Shown here piece after piece: positions 38,522-46,737 of a stretch of 64,000 bases of DNA. Source of the stretch: Burkholderia latens (GTDB taxonomy: Bacteria; Pseudomonadota; Gammaproteobacteria; Burkholderiales; Burkholderiaceae); NCBI RefSeq assembly GCF_902499045.1, contig NZ_CABVPL010000020.1:1-64000 (forward strand). Direction: 5' to 3'. The position numbers and the translations under genes were made by a program. Below the pieces are notes generated by a model. That model made no database searches. It was not told the DNA's origin and saw only the letters and a list, made by a program, of their open reading frames with translations. The first letter of the stretch is position 1; each line of letters starts with the position of its first letter.

Positions 38522-38533
38522 GTTGATATCAAC
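38522..38533. promoter_or_regulatory. MarR operator palindrome
   Basis: GTTGATATCAAC is a perfect 12-bp dyad, 12 bases before the MarR start and 60 before the YCII gene. TTGATATCAA-like dyads are common MarR sites; autoregulation and control of the divergent gene are expected. Confidence 0.7.
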
Positions 38534-38592
38534 CTATTGTGTCAAGGGCGAGGAGCGGCAGGTCGCCGTTCCCGTCATCGGACGGAGGAAGC

Positions 38593-38961
38593 ATGAGTGC
38601 TCAACAGCAGTTGTATCTCGCGGTATTCCTCGGCAGCAAGGACAGTCCCGGCATGAAGGCGTGGATGGCGCTGCCGGAGGACGAACGGCGTGCGCGCGAG
38701 CGGGACGGGATCGCCGCGTGGCATGCGTGGGTCGACCGGCACCGCGACGCGATCGTCGAGCTCGGCGGCCCGCTCGGCAAGACGAAGACGATCGGCAAGG
38801 GCGGCGTCACCGACACCGCCAATGCGATGACTGGCTTCACGATCGTGCGCGCGGCATCGCATGACGCGGCGGCCGCGTTGTTCGAAGGCCATCCGCATTT
38901 CACGCTGTTCCCGGGCGACGCGATCGACGTGATGCCGGTGCTCGCCGTGCCCGGCATGTGA
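38593..38961 (+). CDS. YCII-related domain protein
   Basis: 122 residues. LYLAVFLGSKDSPGMKAWMALP and AWHAWVDRHRDAIVELGGPLGKT fit the YCII-like dimeric alpha/beta-barrel. Members have a His-Asp pair but mostly no proven reaction. GGAGG 5 bases before ATG fixes the start. Downstream of the MarR operator and 147 bases before a GST gene, so it may be part of an electrophile or oxidative response. Confidence 0.82.
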   Translation: MSAQQQLYLAVFLGSKDSPGMKAWMALPEDERRARERDGIAAWHAWVDRHRDAIVELGGPLGKTKTIGKGGVTDTANAMTGFTIVRAASHDAAAALFEGHPHFTLFPGDAIDVMPVLAVPGM

Positions 38962-39108
38962 GTGGCGGCAGGCGCTGCGCGTGCGGCCGAAGCGGTTGAG
39001 GTGGCGGAGACCGTCGAGGCGGCCGCGGCGATTGGGCCGGCTGAACACGCCAATTGGCCGCCGTCTGCGCGCGGCGATTTTTCCCGATATCTTGACGGAG
39101 ACATTGCG

Positions 39109-39726
39109 ATGAAGCTGTACGGATTCGCCGGCACGCGCACGCAACGCGCGCTCTGGGGACTGAAGGAACTGGATGCGGATTTCGAGTTCGTGTCCGTCAA
39201 CCTGCTGGCGGGCGAGCACAAACGGCCCGAATTCCTGCAACTCAATCCGGCCGGCAAGGTGCCCGTGCTGGTGGACGGCGATCTCGTGATTCCTGAGTCG
39301 GCCGCGATCGTGCTGTACCTCGCGGACAAGTATCCGGAGAAGGCGCTGCTGCCCACCGATCCGGTGCTGCGTGCGCACGCTTACCGCTGGGTGATGTTCG
39401 CGGTGACGGAACTCGAGCAGCCGCTGTGGCGCATTACGCGGCATACGTTCCTGTATCCGCCGGAGAAGCGGCTGCCGGCCGATATCGAGCTCGCGCGCGA
39501 GGATTTCAAGGCGATGGCCGCGATTCTCGACCGGCATCTGGAAGGGCGGGAATTCATCGTTGGCGACACGCTGACTGTCGCCGATTGCGTGACCGCGTAT
39601 CTGATCGACTGGGCGAGCGAGTGTCGGCTGATCGATGCGTTCCCGCAGTTGCAGGCGTATCTGGCGCGGCTTTACGCGCGGCCGAAGGCGCCGCAACGGA
39701 TCGCGGACGCGCGCAACGCGGCATGA
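39109..39726 (+). CDS. Glutathione S-transferase
   Basis: 205 residues: thioredoxin-like N-terminal domain (1-78: MKLYGFAGTRTQRALWGLKE, NPAGKVPVLVDGDLVIPESAAI, with the cis-Pro and the ESxAI glutathione-binding motif) and an all-helical C-terminal domain (residues 88-205, FIVGDTLTVADCVTAYLIDW). Ser/Thr at the N-terminal catalytic site (GTRTQRA) rather than Cys suggests a theta/phi-like conjugating enzyme. Cytosolic. ACGGAG is 8 bases before the ATG. Possibly controlled with the YCII gene by the MarR protein. Confidence 0.9.
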   Translation: MKLYGFAGTRTQRALWGLKELDADFEFVSVNLLAGEHKRPEFLQLNPAGKVPVLVDGDLVIPESAAIVLYLADKYPEKALLPTDPVLRAHAYRWVMFAVTELEQPLWRITRHTFLYPPEKRLPADIELAREDFKAMAAILDRHLEGREFIVGDTLTVADCVTAYLIDWASECRLIDAFPQLQAYLARLYARPKAPQRIADARNAA

Positions 39727-39798
39727 ATCGCTGTCGATCGCGCCGCCGGGCGTGATCGGGATCGGCTGAGCGGTGTCGCGATGGGTTGCCGGCTGAGG

Positions 39799-40521
39799 TT
39801 ACGACGCGTCGACAGGGCCGCCCAGCGCGCGACACAGCGCCGACAAGTCGCGAACGGTCAGATGCGGAGACGGGGCACGATGCGCAGCGTGTTTCGTTTC
39901 CGTCATTTCGTCGCGCACGACCCACGCGGCCTGCAGCCCCGCGTTCAACGCACCGACGACATCGAGATGAAAATCGTCGCCGGCGTGCAGCAATTCCGCC
40001 GCACGCACGCCGAGTTTTTCGGCAGCCGCATGAAAGATCTCCGGCTCGGGTTTCGCGAATCCGAACGCACGCGCGCTGAGCGTTTCGCGGAAGAACTCGC
40101 CGCCGCCGGTCAGGCGAAGATCCGCATTGCCGTTCGTCACCGCGATCAGCGGAAACCGCGCGCTCAACCACGCGAGCGCCGGCAACGCATCGTCGAAGAA
40201 CTCGACCTGGTTCCGCGCGGCATAGAACGCCTCGTATGCGCGGTCGGTCAGCGCGACGTCTTCGTTCGCACGTTCGAGCGCGAGCCGGATCGATCCGATG
40301 CGCAGCGCGCGATAGTCGCCGGCGAGATCGGGCCGCGCACGCTCGTATTCGTCGCGCAGTTCACTCAACGCGTGCGGGTTCGGCAGCACGCTGCCGATAT
40401 TCGGCGCGTGCGCGATCAGCCACGCATGCAGCGATGCCTCCGCACGTGCGACGGACGGGCCGAAGGGCCATAGTGTGTCGTCGAGGTCGAACGAGATGGC
40501 GGAAATTTGGGTAACACGCAT
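39799..40521 (-). CDS. HAD-superfamily hydrolase
   Basis: 240 residues. HAD motif I ISFDLDDTLWPF (Asp nucleophile and +2 Asp), motif II PLIAVTNGNADL, motif III lysine in FGFAKPEPEIF, and motif IV HAGDDFHLDVVGA. The helical cap is inserted between motifs I and II (subclass I). Such proteins are phosphatases or dehalogenases; the DDTLWP form is close to YjjG/phosphoglycolate-type phosphatases. It begins 29 bases after the ornithine-cyclodeaminase-like gene and belongs to its operon. Confidence 0.87.
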   Translation of the reverse strand: MRVTQISAISFDLDDTLWPFGPSVARAEASLHAWLIAHAPNIGSVLPNPHALSELRDEYERARPDLAGDYRALRIGSIRLALERANEDVALTDRAYEAFYAARNQVEFFDDALPALAWLSARFPLIAVTNGNADLRLTGGGEFFRETLSARAFGFAKPEPEIFHAAAEKLGVRAAELLHAGDDFHLDVVGALNAGLQAAWVVRDEMTETKHAAHRAPSPHLTVRDLSALCRALGGPVDAS

Positions 40522-40550
40522 GGCGGTGGAAGATACCACGCAGTCGTCGT

Positions 40551-41522
40551 TCACCACGCCCACGGGATCGAACGCCCGGCGCCGTTGTCGAGAGCCTGCC
40601 GATACAGGAAGCGCGCGACGGTCAGGTCCTGCAGCGCGAGCCCCGTCATGTCGAACACGGTGATGTCGTTCGGCGAACGATCGACCAGCACGGTGCCGGC
40701 GAGCACGTCGCCGATTTCGGTGCGCGGCAGATCCGGCGCCCATTGGCACTCGCCGATGCTGCGCGCCTGCTCGTGATCGTCGACGAAAATGCGTGCCCGC
40801 GCGAGGATGCCGTCGGGCAATTCGCGCTTGCCCGCGGAATCCGCGCCGACGCAGGTCAGATGCGTGCCCGGCTGGACAGCGTCCGCGTCGAACAACGCGC
40901 CGCCGCCCGGCGTTGCCGTGATCACGACGTCGCTGCCGGCCACCGCATCGTTCGCGCTTCGCGCGATGCGAATGTCGCAGCGTTCGCGGAATGCCGCTTC
41001 GAACCGCGGATCCGGCTCGCCGCTGACGTTCACGTACTGCACCGTGCACCGCTGCGGCAGCAGCCGGATCGCATGGTCGAGCTGGACGCGCGCCTGCACG
41101 CCGGTGCCGAACACGCAGATGCGCGCGCTGTCGCGCCGCGCGAGCGCTTGCAGCCCGAGGCCGCCCGCCGCGCCGGTGCGCGCGGTGGTGATCGCATTGC
41201 CGTCCATGATGCAGAGCGGGCGGCCCGTGGCCGGATCGAACAGCGCGATCGTGGCCTGATGCGGCTCGCCGCCGCGGCTCCGATTGCCGAGCCAGAATCC
41301 GGCCGCCTTGAAACCGAGCAGGTCCTGGCTCGCGACGTCGCCCGACTTGATGCCGAACACGCCGCCGGTATGCAGTTTCTCGCGCACGACCGGAAACACG
41401 CGCCCGGCGCGCCGGCTGTGCAGCACGAACGCTTCGCGCACCGCCGCCATCACGTGCTCGGCTTGAAGCGCCGGTTCGACCGCATCCCGGTCGAGAAGAA
41501 GGAGCTGGGCGTCTGTCGGCAT
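40551..41522 (-). CDS. Ornithine cyclodeaminase/mu-crystallin family protein
   Basis: 323 residues. An N-terminal substrate domain with VFPVVREKLHTGGVFGIKSG and ATIALFDPATGRPLCIMDGNAITTARTGAA is followed by a Rossmann domain (ICVFGTGVQARVQLDHAIRL). Family members are ornithine or alanine dehydrogenases, ketimine reductases or mu-crystallins. The specific substrate is not known. Together with the DSD1-type enzyme upstream it may process a D- or hydroxy-amino acid. The start at 41522 fits the family. Confidence 0.87.
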   Translation of the reverse strand: MPTDAQLLLLDRDAVEPALQAEHVMAAVREAFVLHSRRAGRVFPVVREKLHTGGVFGIKSGDVASQDLLGFKAAGFWLGNRSRGGEPHQATIALFDPATGRPLCIMDGNAITTARTGAAGGLGLQALARRDSARICVFGTGVQARVQLDHAIRLLPQRCTVQYVNVSGEPDPRFEAAFRERCDIRIARSANDAVAGSDVVITATPGGGALFDADAVQPGTHLTCVGADSAGKRELPDGILARARIFVDDHEQARSIGECQWAPDLPRTEIGDVLAGTVLVDRSPNDITVFDMTGLALQDLTVARFLYRQALDNGAGRSIPWAW

Positions 41523-41678
41523 GGTAAGGAGCCTGTCGTGTGCGATGCGACGCGCGGATTTTAAAGTTTGTCTATTTGCGGACAAATGGTCAATGCGGGG
41601 CGCGTGTCGATGCACCGGCCGATTTCATCTTGCTGAACCGACGGATCGCGCCACAGCAGCGGTCAGCGTGCACGGGAA

Positions 41679-42809
41679 TTACCAACCGTAGAAGCGCGGC
41701 CACGTCTGCACGGCGCCGTCGCCGCTCAGCGCGTGGTATTCCGGGTGCTGCGCGCCGGTCGCGCACGCGTGGTTCGGCAGGATCCGCAACCGGGTGCCGA
41801 TCGGAAACCGCTTCGCGATGTCCGTATCGGCTGTACCGACGCGCGACACGATCCCGTGTTCCTGATTCGCCGCGCTCATCACGTATTCGCCGAGCACTTC
41901 GCCATCCTCGGTGCAGGCTTGCCCGTAGCCGAAATCCCGTGCCTGCCGCTGCGTGCCGCGATCGCGGCTCATCGCCATCCAGCCCGCGTCGACGATCGCC
42001 CAGCCTTTGTCCTCCTGATGCCCGATCACGGTCGTCAGCACCGACAGCGCGATGTCGGACAGCGCGCACACGCCGACGTTGTGCATCACGAGATCGAACA
42101 GCACGTACACGCCCGCGCGGACTTCGGTCACACCGTCGAGATGCTCGGCGGACAGCGCGGTCGGCGTCGATCCGATGCTGACCACCGGGCACGGCAAGCC
42201 GGCAGTCCGGAGGCGCTGCGCGGCGCGCACGGCTCGGCTGCGCTCCTGTTCGGCGATCGCGACGAGCGCGTCGCGGGTGTCGTATTCGTAGCTGGAGCCT
42301 GCGTGCGCGAGTACGCCGCCGAGCGTCATGCCGCCGCCTACGAGCGCGCGGCCGACGTCGATCAGCCGATCGTCGTCGGGCGGTATGCCCGAGCGGTGGC
42401 CGTCGACGTCGACTTCGATCCAGACTTCGAAACGTTCGCCGTGCTCGCGTCCGAATGCGGCGATCGCATCGGCGGCCGGTACGCTGTCGGTGACGATCTT
42501 CAGGTCGCAACCCTGCCGGCGCAGCGCGAGCGCGTGGCCGAGCTTCGCGGGAATCATCCCGACCGCGTAGACGATGTCGCGCACGCCGCCCGCGAAGAAC
42601 TGCTCGGCTTCCTTCAGCGTCGACACGGTGATGCCTTGCGCGCCGGCCGCGATCTGCGCGTCGACGACGTGCCGGCACTTCGTCGTCTTCACGTGCGGCC
42701 GGAAGCGCACGCCGAGCGCGTCGAGATGCGCCTGCATGCGTGCGATGTTGTCGCGCATGCGATCGGCGTCGATCAATGCGGCGGGAGTGTCGATGGATGG
42801 AACGCCCAT
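41679..42809 (-). CDS. DSD1-family PLP enzyme (D-threonine aldolase/D-serine dehydratase-like)
   Basis: 376 residues, fold-type III alanine-racemase-like. The N-terminal barrel has DTPAALIDADRMRDNIARM and RPHVKTTKC with PLP lysine Lys41; VDGHRSGIPP and GSTPTALS follow. The C-terminal part has LPNHACATGAQHPEY, with the His and Cys that bind zinc in chicken D-serine dehydratase. It should act on D-threonine, D-serine or D-threo-3-hydroxyaspartate. First gene of an operon with the ornithine-cyclodeaminase-like (156 bases away) and HAD genes. A 27-bp LysR site lies 61 bases before its start. Confidence 0.87.
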   Translation of the reverse strand: MGVPSIDTPAALIDADRMRDNIARMQAHLDALGVRFRPHVKTTKCRHVVDAQIAAGAQGITVSTLKEAEQFFAGGVRDIVYAVGMIPAKLGHALALRRQGCDLKIVTDSVPAADAIAAFGREHGERFEVWIEVDVDGHRSGIPPDDDRLIDVGRALVGGGMTLGGVLAHAGSSYEYDTRDALVAIAEQERSRAVRAAQRLRTAGLPCPVVSIGSTPTALSAEHLDGVTEVRAGVYVLFDLVMHNVGVCALSDIALSVLTTVIGHQEDKGWAIVDAGWMAMSRDRGTQRQARDFGYGQACTEDGEVLGEYVMSAANQEHGIVSRVGTADTDIAKRFPIGTRLRILPNHACATGAQHPEYHALSGDGAVQTWPRFYGW

Positions 42810-42869
42810 GATGCGTTGTCTCGAGAGTGGCCGATGCGAGCACTGTAGGGCGTTGGGTGCGTTGCGGGT

Positions 42870-42896
42870 TTAACGTGTGCCAAATCCGGCATTAAC
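42870..42896 (-). promoter_or_regulatory. LysR-type operator, copy before the DSD1-type gene
   Basis: On the minus strand GTTAATGCCGG-N10-CGTTAA. The same pattern with the same spacing stands before the LysR gene (43857-43883). It contains the dyad TTAAYGC...GCGTTAA and lies at the distance expected for LysR activation. Confidence 0.7.
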
Positions 42897-42902
42897 CGGC
42901 GT

Positions 42903-43847
42903 TTAATCGCGGGATGCGGCGCGCGCGTTGTTGCGCCACGGCGGCGGATCGAGAAATTGCTTCGCGGCTTCGAGGAACGCCCGTTGCCGCGCGGAGCGGC
43001 CGGTGCGCGACGGCAGCAGCGCGGTCACGGGCGCCGGCGGCAGATGCCAGTCGGGCAGCAGCCGGACGAGCTTGCCGCTCGCGAGCAGCGGCGCGACGTC
43101 CCATTCGGATCGCTCCACGATGCCGAGCCCCGCCAGCGCCCAGTCGGTGATGACGGTGCCGTCGTTCGACGACAGCGCGCCCGTTACTCGAATCACCGCC
43201 GATCGCCCGGCTTCGCGCTTGCCATCGACCCTTTGCGTGAAGCGCCAGCGCGGAATGTCCTCGTCGTTCTCGCGCAGGCACAGGCAGTCGTAGCGAGCGA
43301 GGTCGGAAGGATGGTTCAGTGCGTGGATGCGGCGCGCGTAACCGGGGCTCGCGCACAAGAAGCGCTCGTTCGGCGCGAGCGGATAGCCGATCCACGACGA
43401 CGATTTCAGGCTGCCGACGTGGATCACCACGTCCGCGCCGGAACCGCTGGCGAGCGGGCTCTCCGACAGATGCAGCGAGATGTCGAGCTTCGGATTCGCT
43501 CGCTGCACGTCGCGCACGATCCGCGCGACGTACTTGCGTCCGAAACCGAACGGTGCGACGACGCGCAGCGTGCCGCGCACGCCGCCGTGATCGCCTGTTA
43601 CGTTGCCCGGCAGCGCGTCGACGCGCTCGAGAATCTCGACGGCCTCCTGATAGAGCCGCTGCCCTTCGTCGGTCAGCTCGATGCCTTTGGGCTGTCGCAC
43701 GGCGAGCCTCACGTCGAGCCGGGACTCCATCCGCTGCAGGCGGACCGTGACCGCGGGCGGCGTGAGGTCGAGCAGGCGGGCGGCAGCGGCCAGGGAGCGC
43801 GACGCGCCGATTGCGCGCACGAGCCGAAGATCGTCGAGGTCGAGCAT
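42903..43847 (-). CDS. LysR-family regulator of the DSD1/OCD operon
   Basis: 314 residues. HTH domain in residues 1-60 (DDLRLVRAIGASRSLAAAAR and PPAVTVRLQRMESRL), then a CrgA-like effector domain (GTLRVVAPFGFGRKYVARIV, LALAGLGIVERSEWDVAPLL). The order LysR, then DSD1-type, OCD-like and HAD genes is on one strand. Two copies of its likely recognition sequence (see 42870 and 43857) suggest autoregulation and control of the operon. Confidence 0.92.
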   Translation of the reverse strand: MLDLDDLRLVRAIGASRSLAAAARLLDLTPPAVTVRLQRMESRLDVRLAVRQPKGIELTDEGQRLYQEAVEILERVDALPGNVTGDHGGVRGTLRVVAPFGFGRKYVARIVRDVQRANPKLDISLHLSESPLASGSGADVVIHVGSLKSSSWIGYPLAPNERFLCASPGYARRIHALNHPSDLARYDCLCLRENDEDIPRWRFTQRVDGKREAGRSAVIRVTGALSSNDGTVITDWALAGLGIVERSEWDVAPLLASGKLVRLLPDWHLPPAPVTALLPSRTGRSARQRAFLEAAKQFLDPPPWRNNARAASRD

Positions 43848-44291
43848 TTCTTGTCGGTTAATGCTGGCGTGGCCGGGCGTTAATTAAACATCACATCGGG
43901 CGTCGAATCCATCGATGCGCATGGACGCGTATCGATGCAGCATGCGGGCTTCCCGTGCCGCGAGCACCGCGGCTGTCGCGCGAGTTCGACGCAAAGGCCG
44001 CGCGCCGCAGCAAGTCGCGCTGATGCGCCGCAACATCCCCGGGTAGCCCAATAGCCGGCAATCCGACGTCATCCGGACGGCGTTCGGCGCGGCGCAAAAG
44101 CATGCACACCGCCGTGTTCTGTCCCCCGACTTCTCCCGGGTTCGCCCGCCACAGGGCAAAATACGGGTTTTCCGTACCCGCGAGGGTGCGTCCGAATCAT
44201 GCGCCGGGCCGGGCAGTGCGCGACCGCACGCCGCCGCCGGGCGCCAGGCAAGTTGCTCGCCGTGTCGCGAGCCCACAGGAGTCCAGACCCC
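43848..44291. other. 440-base divergent region between LysR and the Hsp70 operon
   Basis: Apart from the LysR operator at its left end and a short dyad TACGG/CCGTA near 44162-44176, no feature was recognised. AGGAG at 44276-44280 is the ribosome-binding site of the next gene. No small gene with both signal and family resemblance was found. Confidence 0.45.
43857..43883 (+). promoter_or_regulatory. LysR-type operator, copy before the LysR gene itself
   Basis: GTTAATGCTGG (43857-43867), ten bases, CGTTAA (43878-43883). It matches the site at 42870-42896 in all positions of both half-sites except one (C/T). It sits 10-36 bases before the LysR start, a place where binding would repress it. Confidence 0.7.
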
Positions 44292-44894
44292 ATGCCCGAA
44301 TCCAACCTGTCCTTCTTCGGCCGGCTGTCGCTGGCCGTCGGCACGTTCTTCTCCGTACTCGGCAATCGCGAGTTCGCGGCCGACGTGCTGCGCTTGCGCG
44401 ATGGCGTCGCGGCACCCGCGCCGATTGCCCCCGCCCCGGTCGCACCGGCTCCCGCCCCGGCCGCGGCACCCGCTCCCGCGCCCGTGAAGGCGCCGGCTCC
44501 GGAGCTGCGCGAAGCGAGCCCGCAAGCCGCGCTGCAACTGCTCGGCCTGCTGCAGCGCGACGCGCGCTTCATCGATTTCGTCGAGGAAGACATCGCCGGC
44601 TACGCGGATGCCGACATCGGCGCCGCCGCCCGTCTCGTGCACGACGGCTGCCGCGCCGCGCTACGCGAGCACTTCACGATCGTGCCGGTGCGCGATGAAG
44701 CGGAAGGCAGCCGCGTGACGCTGCCCGCCGGCTTCGACGCGACGGCCGTGCGCGTGACCGGCAACGTGGTCGGTTCCGCGCCGTTCACGGGCACGGTCAG
44801 CCACCGCGGCTGGCGCGTGACCGACGTGCGCCTGCCGAAGCTGACGGGCAGCCACGATGCCTCGGTGATCGCACCGGCGGAGGTGGAACTGTGA
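44292..44894 (+). CDS. DUF2760 domain protein
   Basis: 200 residues. The N-terminal NLSFFGRLSLAVGTFFSVLG may touch the membrane. An Ala/Pro linker (about 41-70, repeated APAP) precedes the DUF2760 domain (ALQLLGLLQRDARFIDFVEE, DIAGYADADIGAAARLVHDG, and the end APFTGTVSHRGWRV). Its function is unknown. Genes of this family are nearly always followed by the two Hsp70-like genes found here, and its stop overlaps the next start (GTGA), so the three work together. Confidence 0.87.
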   Translation: MPESNLSFFGRLSLAVGTFFSVLGNREFAADVLRLRDGVAAPAPIAPAPVAPAPAPAAAPAPAPVKAPAPELREASPQAALQLLGLLQRDARFIDFVEEDIAGYADADIGAAARLVHDGCRAALREHFTIVPVRDEAEGSRVTLPAGFDATAVRVTGNVVGSAPFTGTVSHRGWRVTDVRLPKLTGSHDASVIAPAEVEL

Positions 44895-46732
44895 GCGATC
44901 CGCGCTATTCGATCGGTATCGATCTCGGGACGACCCACTCCGCGCTGTCGTACGTCGACAGCGCCGCCAGCGACGGCGAAAAAATCGCGCAGCAGGTGCT
45001 GCCGATCCCGCAGCTGACCGCGCCCGGCGCGCTGGAGTCGCGCGACCTGCTGCCGTCGTTCCTCTATCTTCCGCATGAAAGCGAGCTGACGCAGGGCGAT
45101 TTGACGCTGCCGTGGACGGACTCGCGCGGCTTCGTGGTCGGCGAGATGGCGCGCACGCGCGGCGCCGGCACGCCGATCCGCCTCGTGTCGAGCGCGAAGA
45201 GCTGGCTGTGCCATCCGGGCGTCGACCGCCGCGCGGCGATCCTGCCGAGCGATGCGCCGCCCGAAGTGGCGCGCGTGTCGCCGCTGGAAAGCTCGATTCG
45301 CTACCTGACGCACCTGCGCGAAGCATGGGACCACGCGCATCCGGACGCGCCGTTCGCCGACCAGGACGTGACGGTCACGATCCCCGCGTCGTTCGATCCG
45401 GCCGCGCGCGAACTGACCGCGGAAGCCGCGCGTGCCGCCGGCTACTCGCGGATGACGCTGCTCGAAGAGCCGCAGGCGGCGCTCTACAGCTGGATCCAGA
45501 AGAGCGAAGGCGGCTGGCGCAAGCAGGTGCAGGTCGGCGACCTGATCCTGTGCGTGGACGTCGGCGGCGGCACGACCGACCTGTCGCTGATCGCGGTGGT
45601 CGAACGCGACGGCAATCTGGAGCTGCATCGCGTGGCGGTCGGCGAGCACATCCTGCTCGGCGGCGACAACATGGATCTCGCGCTCGCGCACGTCGTCGCG
45701 CGCAAGCTCGCGCAACAGGGCACGCAGGCCGATCCGTGGCAACTGCGCGCACTGACCTACGCGTGCCGTTCCGCGAAGGAAACGCTGCTGTCCGATCCGG
45801 CGACCGACGCGGTGCCGCTCGTCGTGCCGAGCCGCGGCTCGAAGCTGATCGGCGGCTCGATCCGCACCGAACTGACGCGCGCCGAGCTCACGCAGACCAT
45901 TCTGGAAGGCTTCTTCCCGCAGGTCGATGCGGCCGCGCGTCCGGTGAGCCGCGCGCGCGTCGGCCTGACGCAGCTCGGCCTGCCGTATGCGCAGGACGCG
46001 GGCATCACGCGCCATCTCGCGGCGTTTCTCGGCCGCCAGGTCGCGGCGCTCGACACGCTCGAAGGCGTGCAGCGTACGCTGCCGCACGGCGCGACGTTCC
46101 TGCATCCGACCGCGGTGCTGTTCAACGGCGGCGTGTTCAAGTCGACGCTGCTCACGCAGCGCGTGCTCGATACGCTCAACAGCTGGCTCGCCGCCGAAGG
46201 CGCGCCGGCCGCGCGCCTGCTCGAAGGCGCGGACCTCGATCTGGCGGTTGCGCGCGGCGCGGCGTATTACGGCTACGTGAAGCGCGGCCGCGGCGTGCGC
46301 ATTCGCGGCGGCACGGCGCGTGCATACTACGTCGCGATCGAATCGGCGATGCCCGCGGTGCCGGGGCTCGAACCGCCGGTGCAGGCGCTGTGCGTCGCGC
46401 CGTTCGGGATGGAGGAGGGCACCGACGCGGCGCTGCCGCCGCAGGAGTTCGGCCTCGTCGTCGGCGAACCGGTGCAGTTCCGCTTCTTCGGATCGTCGGT
46501 GCGGCGCCAGGATCAGGTCGGCACGCTGCTCGACTACTGGTCGCCGGACGAGTTGCAGGAGCTCGAGGAAATCCAGGCAACGCTGCCCGCCGAAGGGCGC
46601 ACGGTCGGCGAAGTCGTGCCGGTGAAGCTGCATGCGCGCGTGACCGAAGCCGGCACGCTCGAACTCGAGGCGATCCCGAGCGGCACGGACGAGCGCTGGA
46701 AGGTCGAGTTCGACGTGCGCGGCGCCGCCTGA
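44891..46732 (+). CDS. Hsp70-family protein, first of a pair
   Basis: 613 residues from a GTG start overlapping the DUF2760 stop. Actin-like ATPase of the Hsp70 group: phosphate-1 YSIGIDLGTTHSALSYV, connect-1 and phosphate-2 LCVDVGGGTTDLSL, and EEPQAALYSW. Between phosphate 1 and 2 it has longer insertions than DnaK (VDRRAAILPSDAPPE). The C-terminal substrate domain is short and has no DnaK-like lid helices or EEVD tail. Cytosolic. It probably works with its neighbour rather than with DnaJ, but that is inference. Confidence 0.9.
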   Translation: MSDPRYSIGIDLGTTHSALSYVDSAASDGEKIAQQVLPIPQLTAPGALESRDLLPSFLYLPHESELTQGDLTLPWTDSRGFVVGEMARTRGAGTPIRLVSSAKSWLCHPGVDRRAAILPSDAPPEVARVSPLESSIRYLTHLREAWDHAHPDAPFADQDVTVTIPASFDPAARELTAEAARAAGYSRMTLLEEPQAALYSWIQKSEGGWRKQVQVGDLILCVDVGGGTTDLSLIAVVERDGNLELHRVAVGEHILLGGDNMDLALAHVVARKLAQQGTQADPWQLRALTYACRSAKETLLSDPATDAVPLVVPSRGSKLIGGSIRTELTRAELTQTILEGFFPQVDAAARPVSRARVGLTQLGLPYAQDAGITRHLAAFLGRQVAALDTLEGVQRTLPHGATFLHPTAVLFNGGVFKSTLLTQRVLDTLNSWLAAEGAPAARLLEGADLDLAVARGAAYYGYVKRGRGVRIRGGTARAYYVAIESAMPAVPGLEPPVQALCVAPFGMEEGTDAALPPQEFGLVVGEPVQFRFFGSSVRRQDQVGTLLDYWSPDELQELEEIQATLPAEGRTVGEVVPVKLHARVTEAGTLELEAIPSGTDERWKVEFDVRGAA

Positions 46733-46737
46733 GCGCG

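Noticed and set aside
45112-46737. Plus-strand extension of the second Hsp70 gene far upstream in the same frame
   Set aside because: The upstream part is an Arg-rich shadow of the first Hsp70 gene; the Hsp70 start MKRYTVGIDLGT at 46738 is unambiguous.
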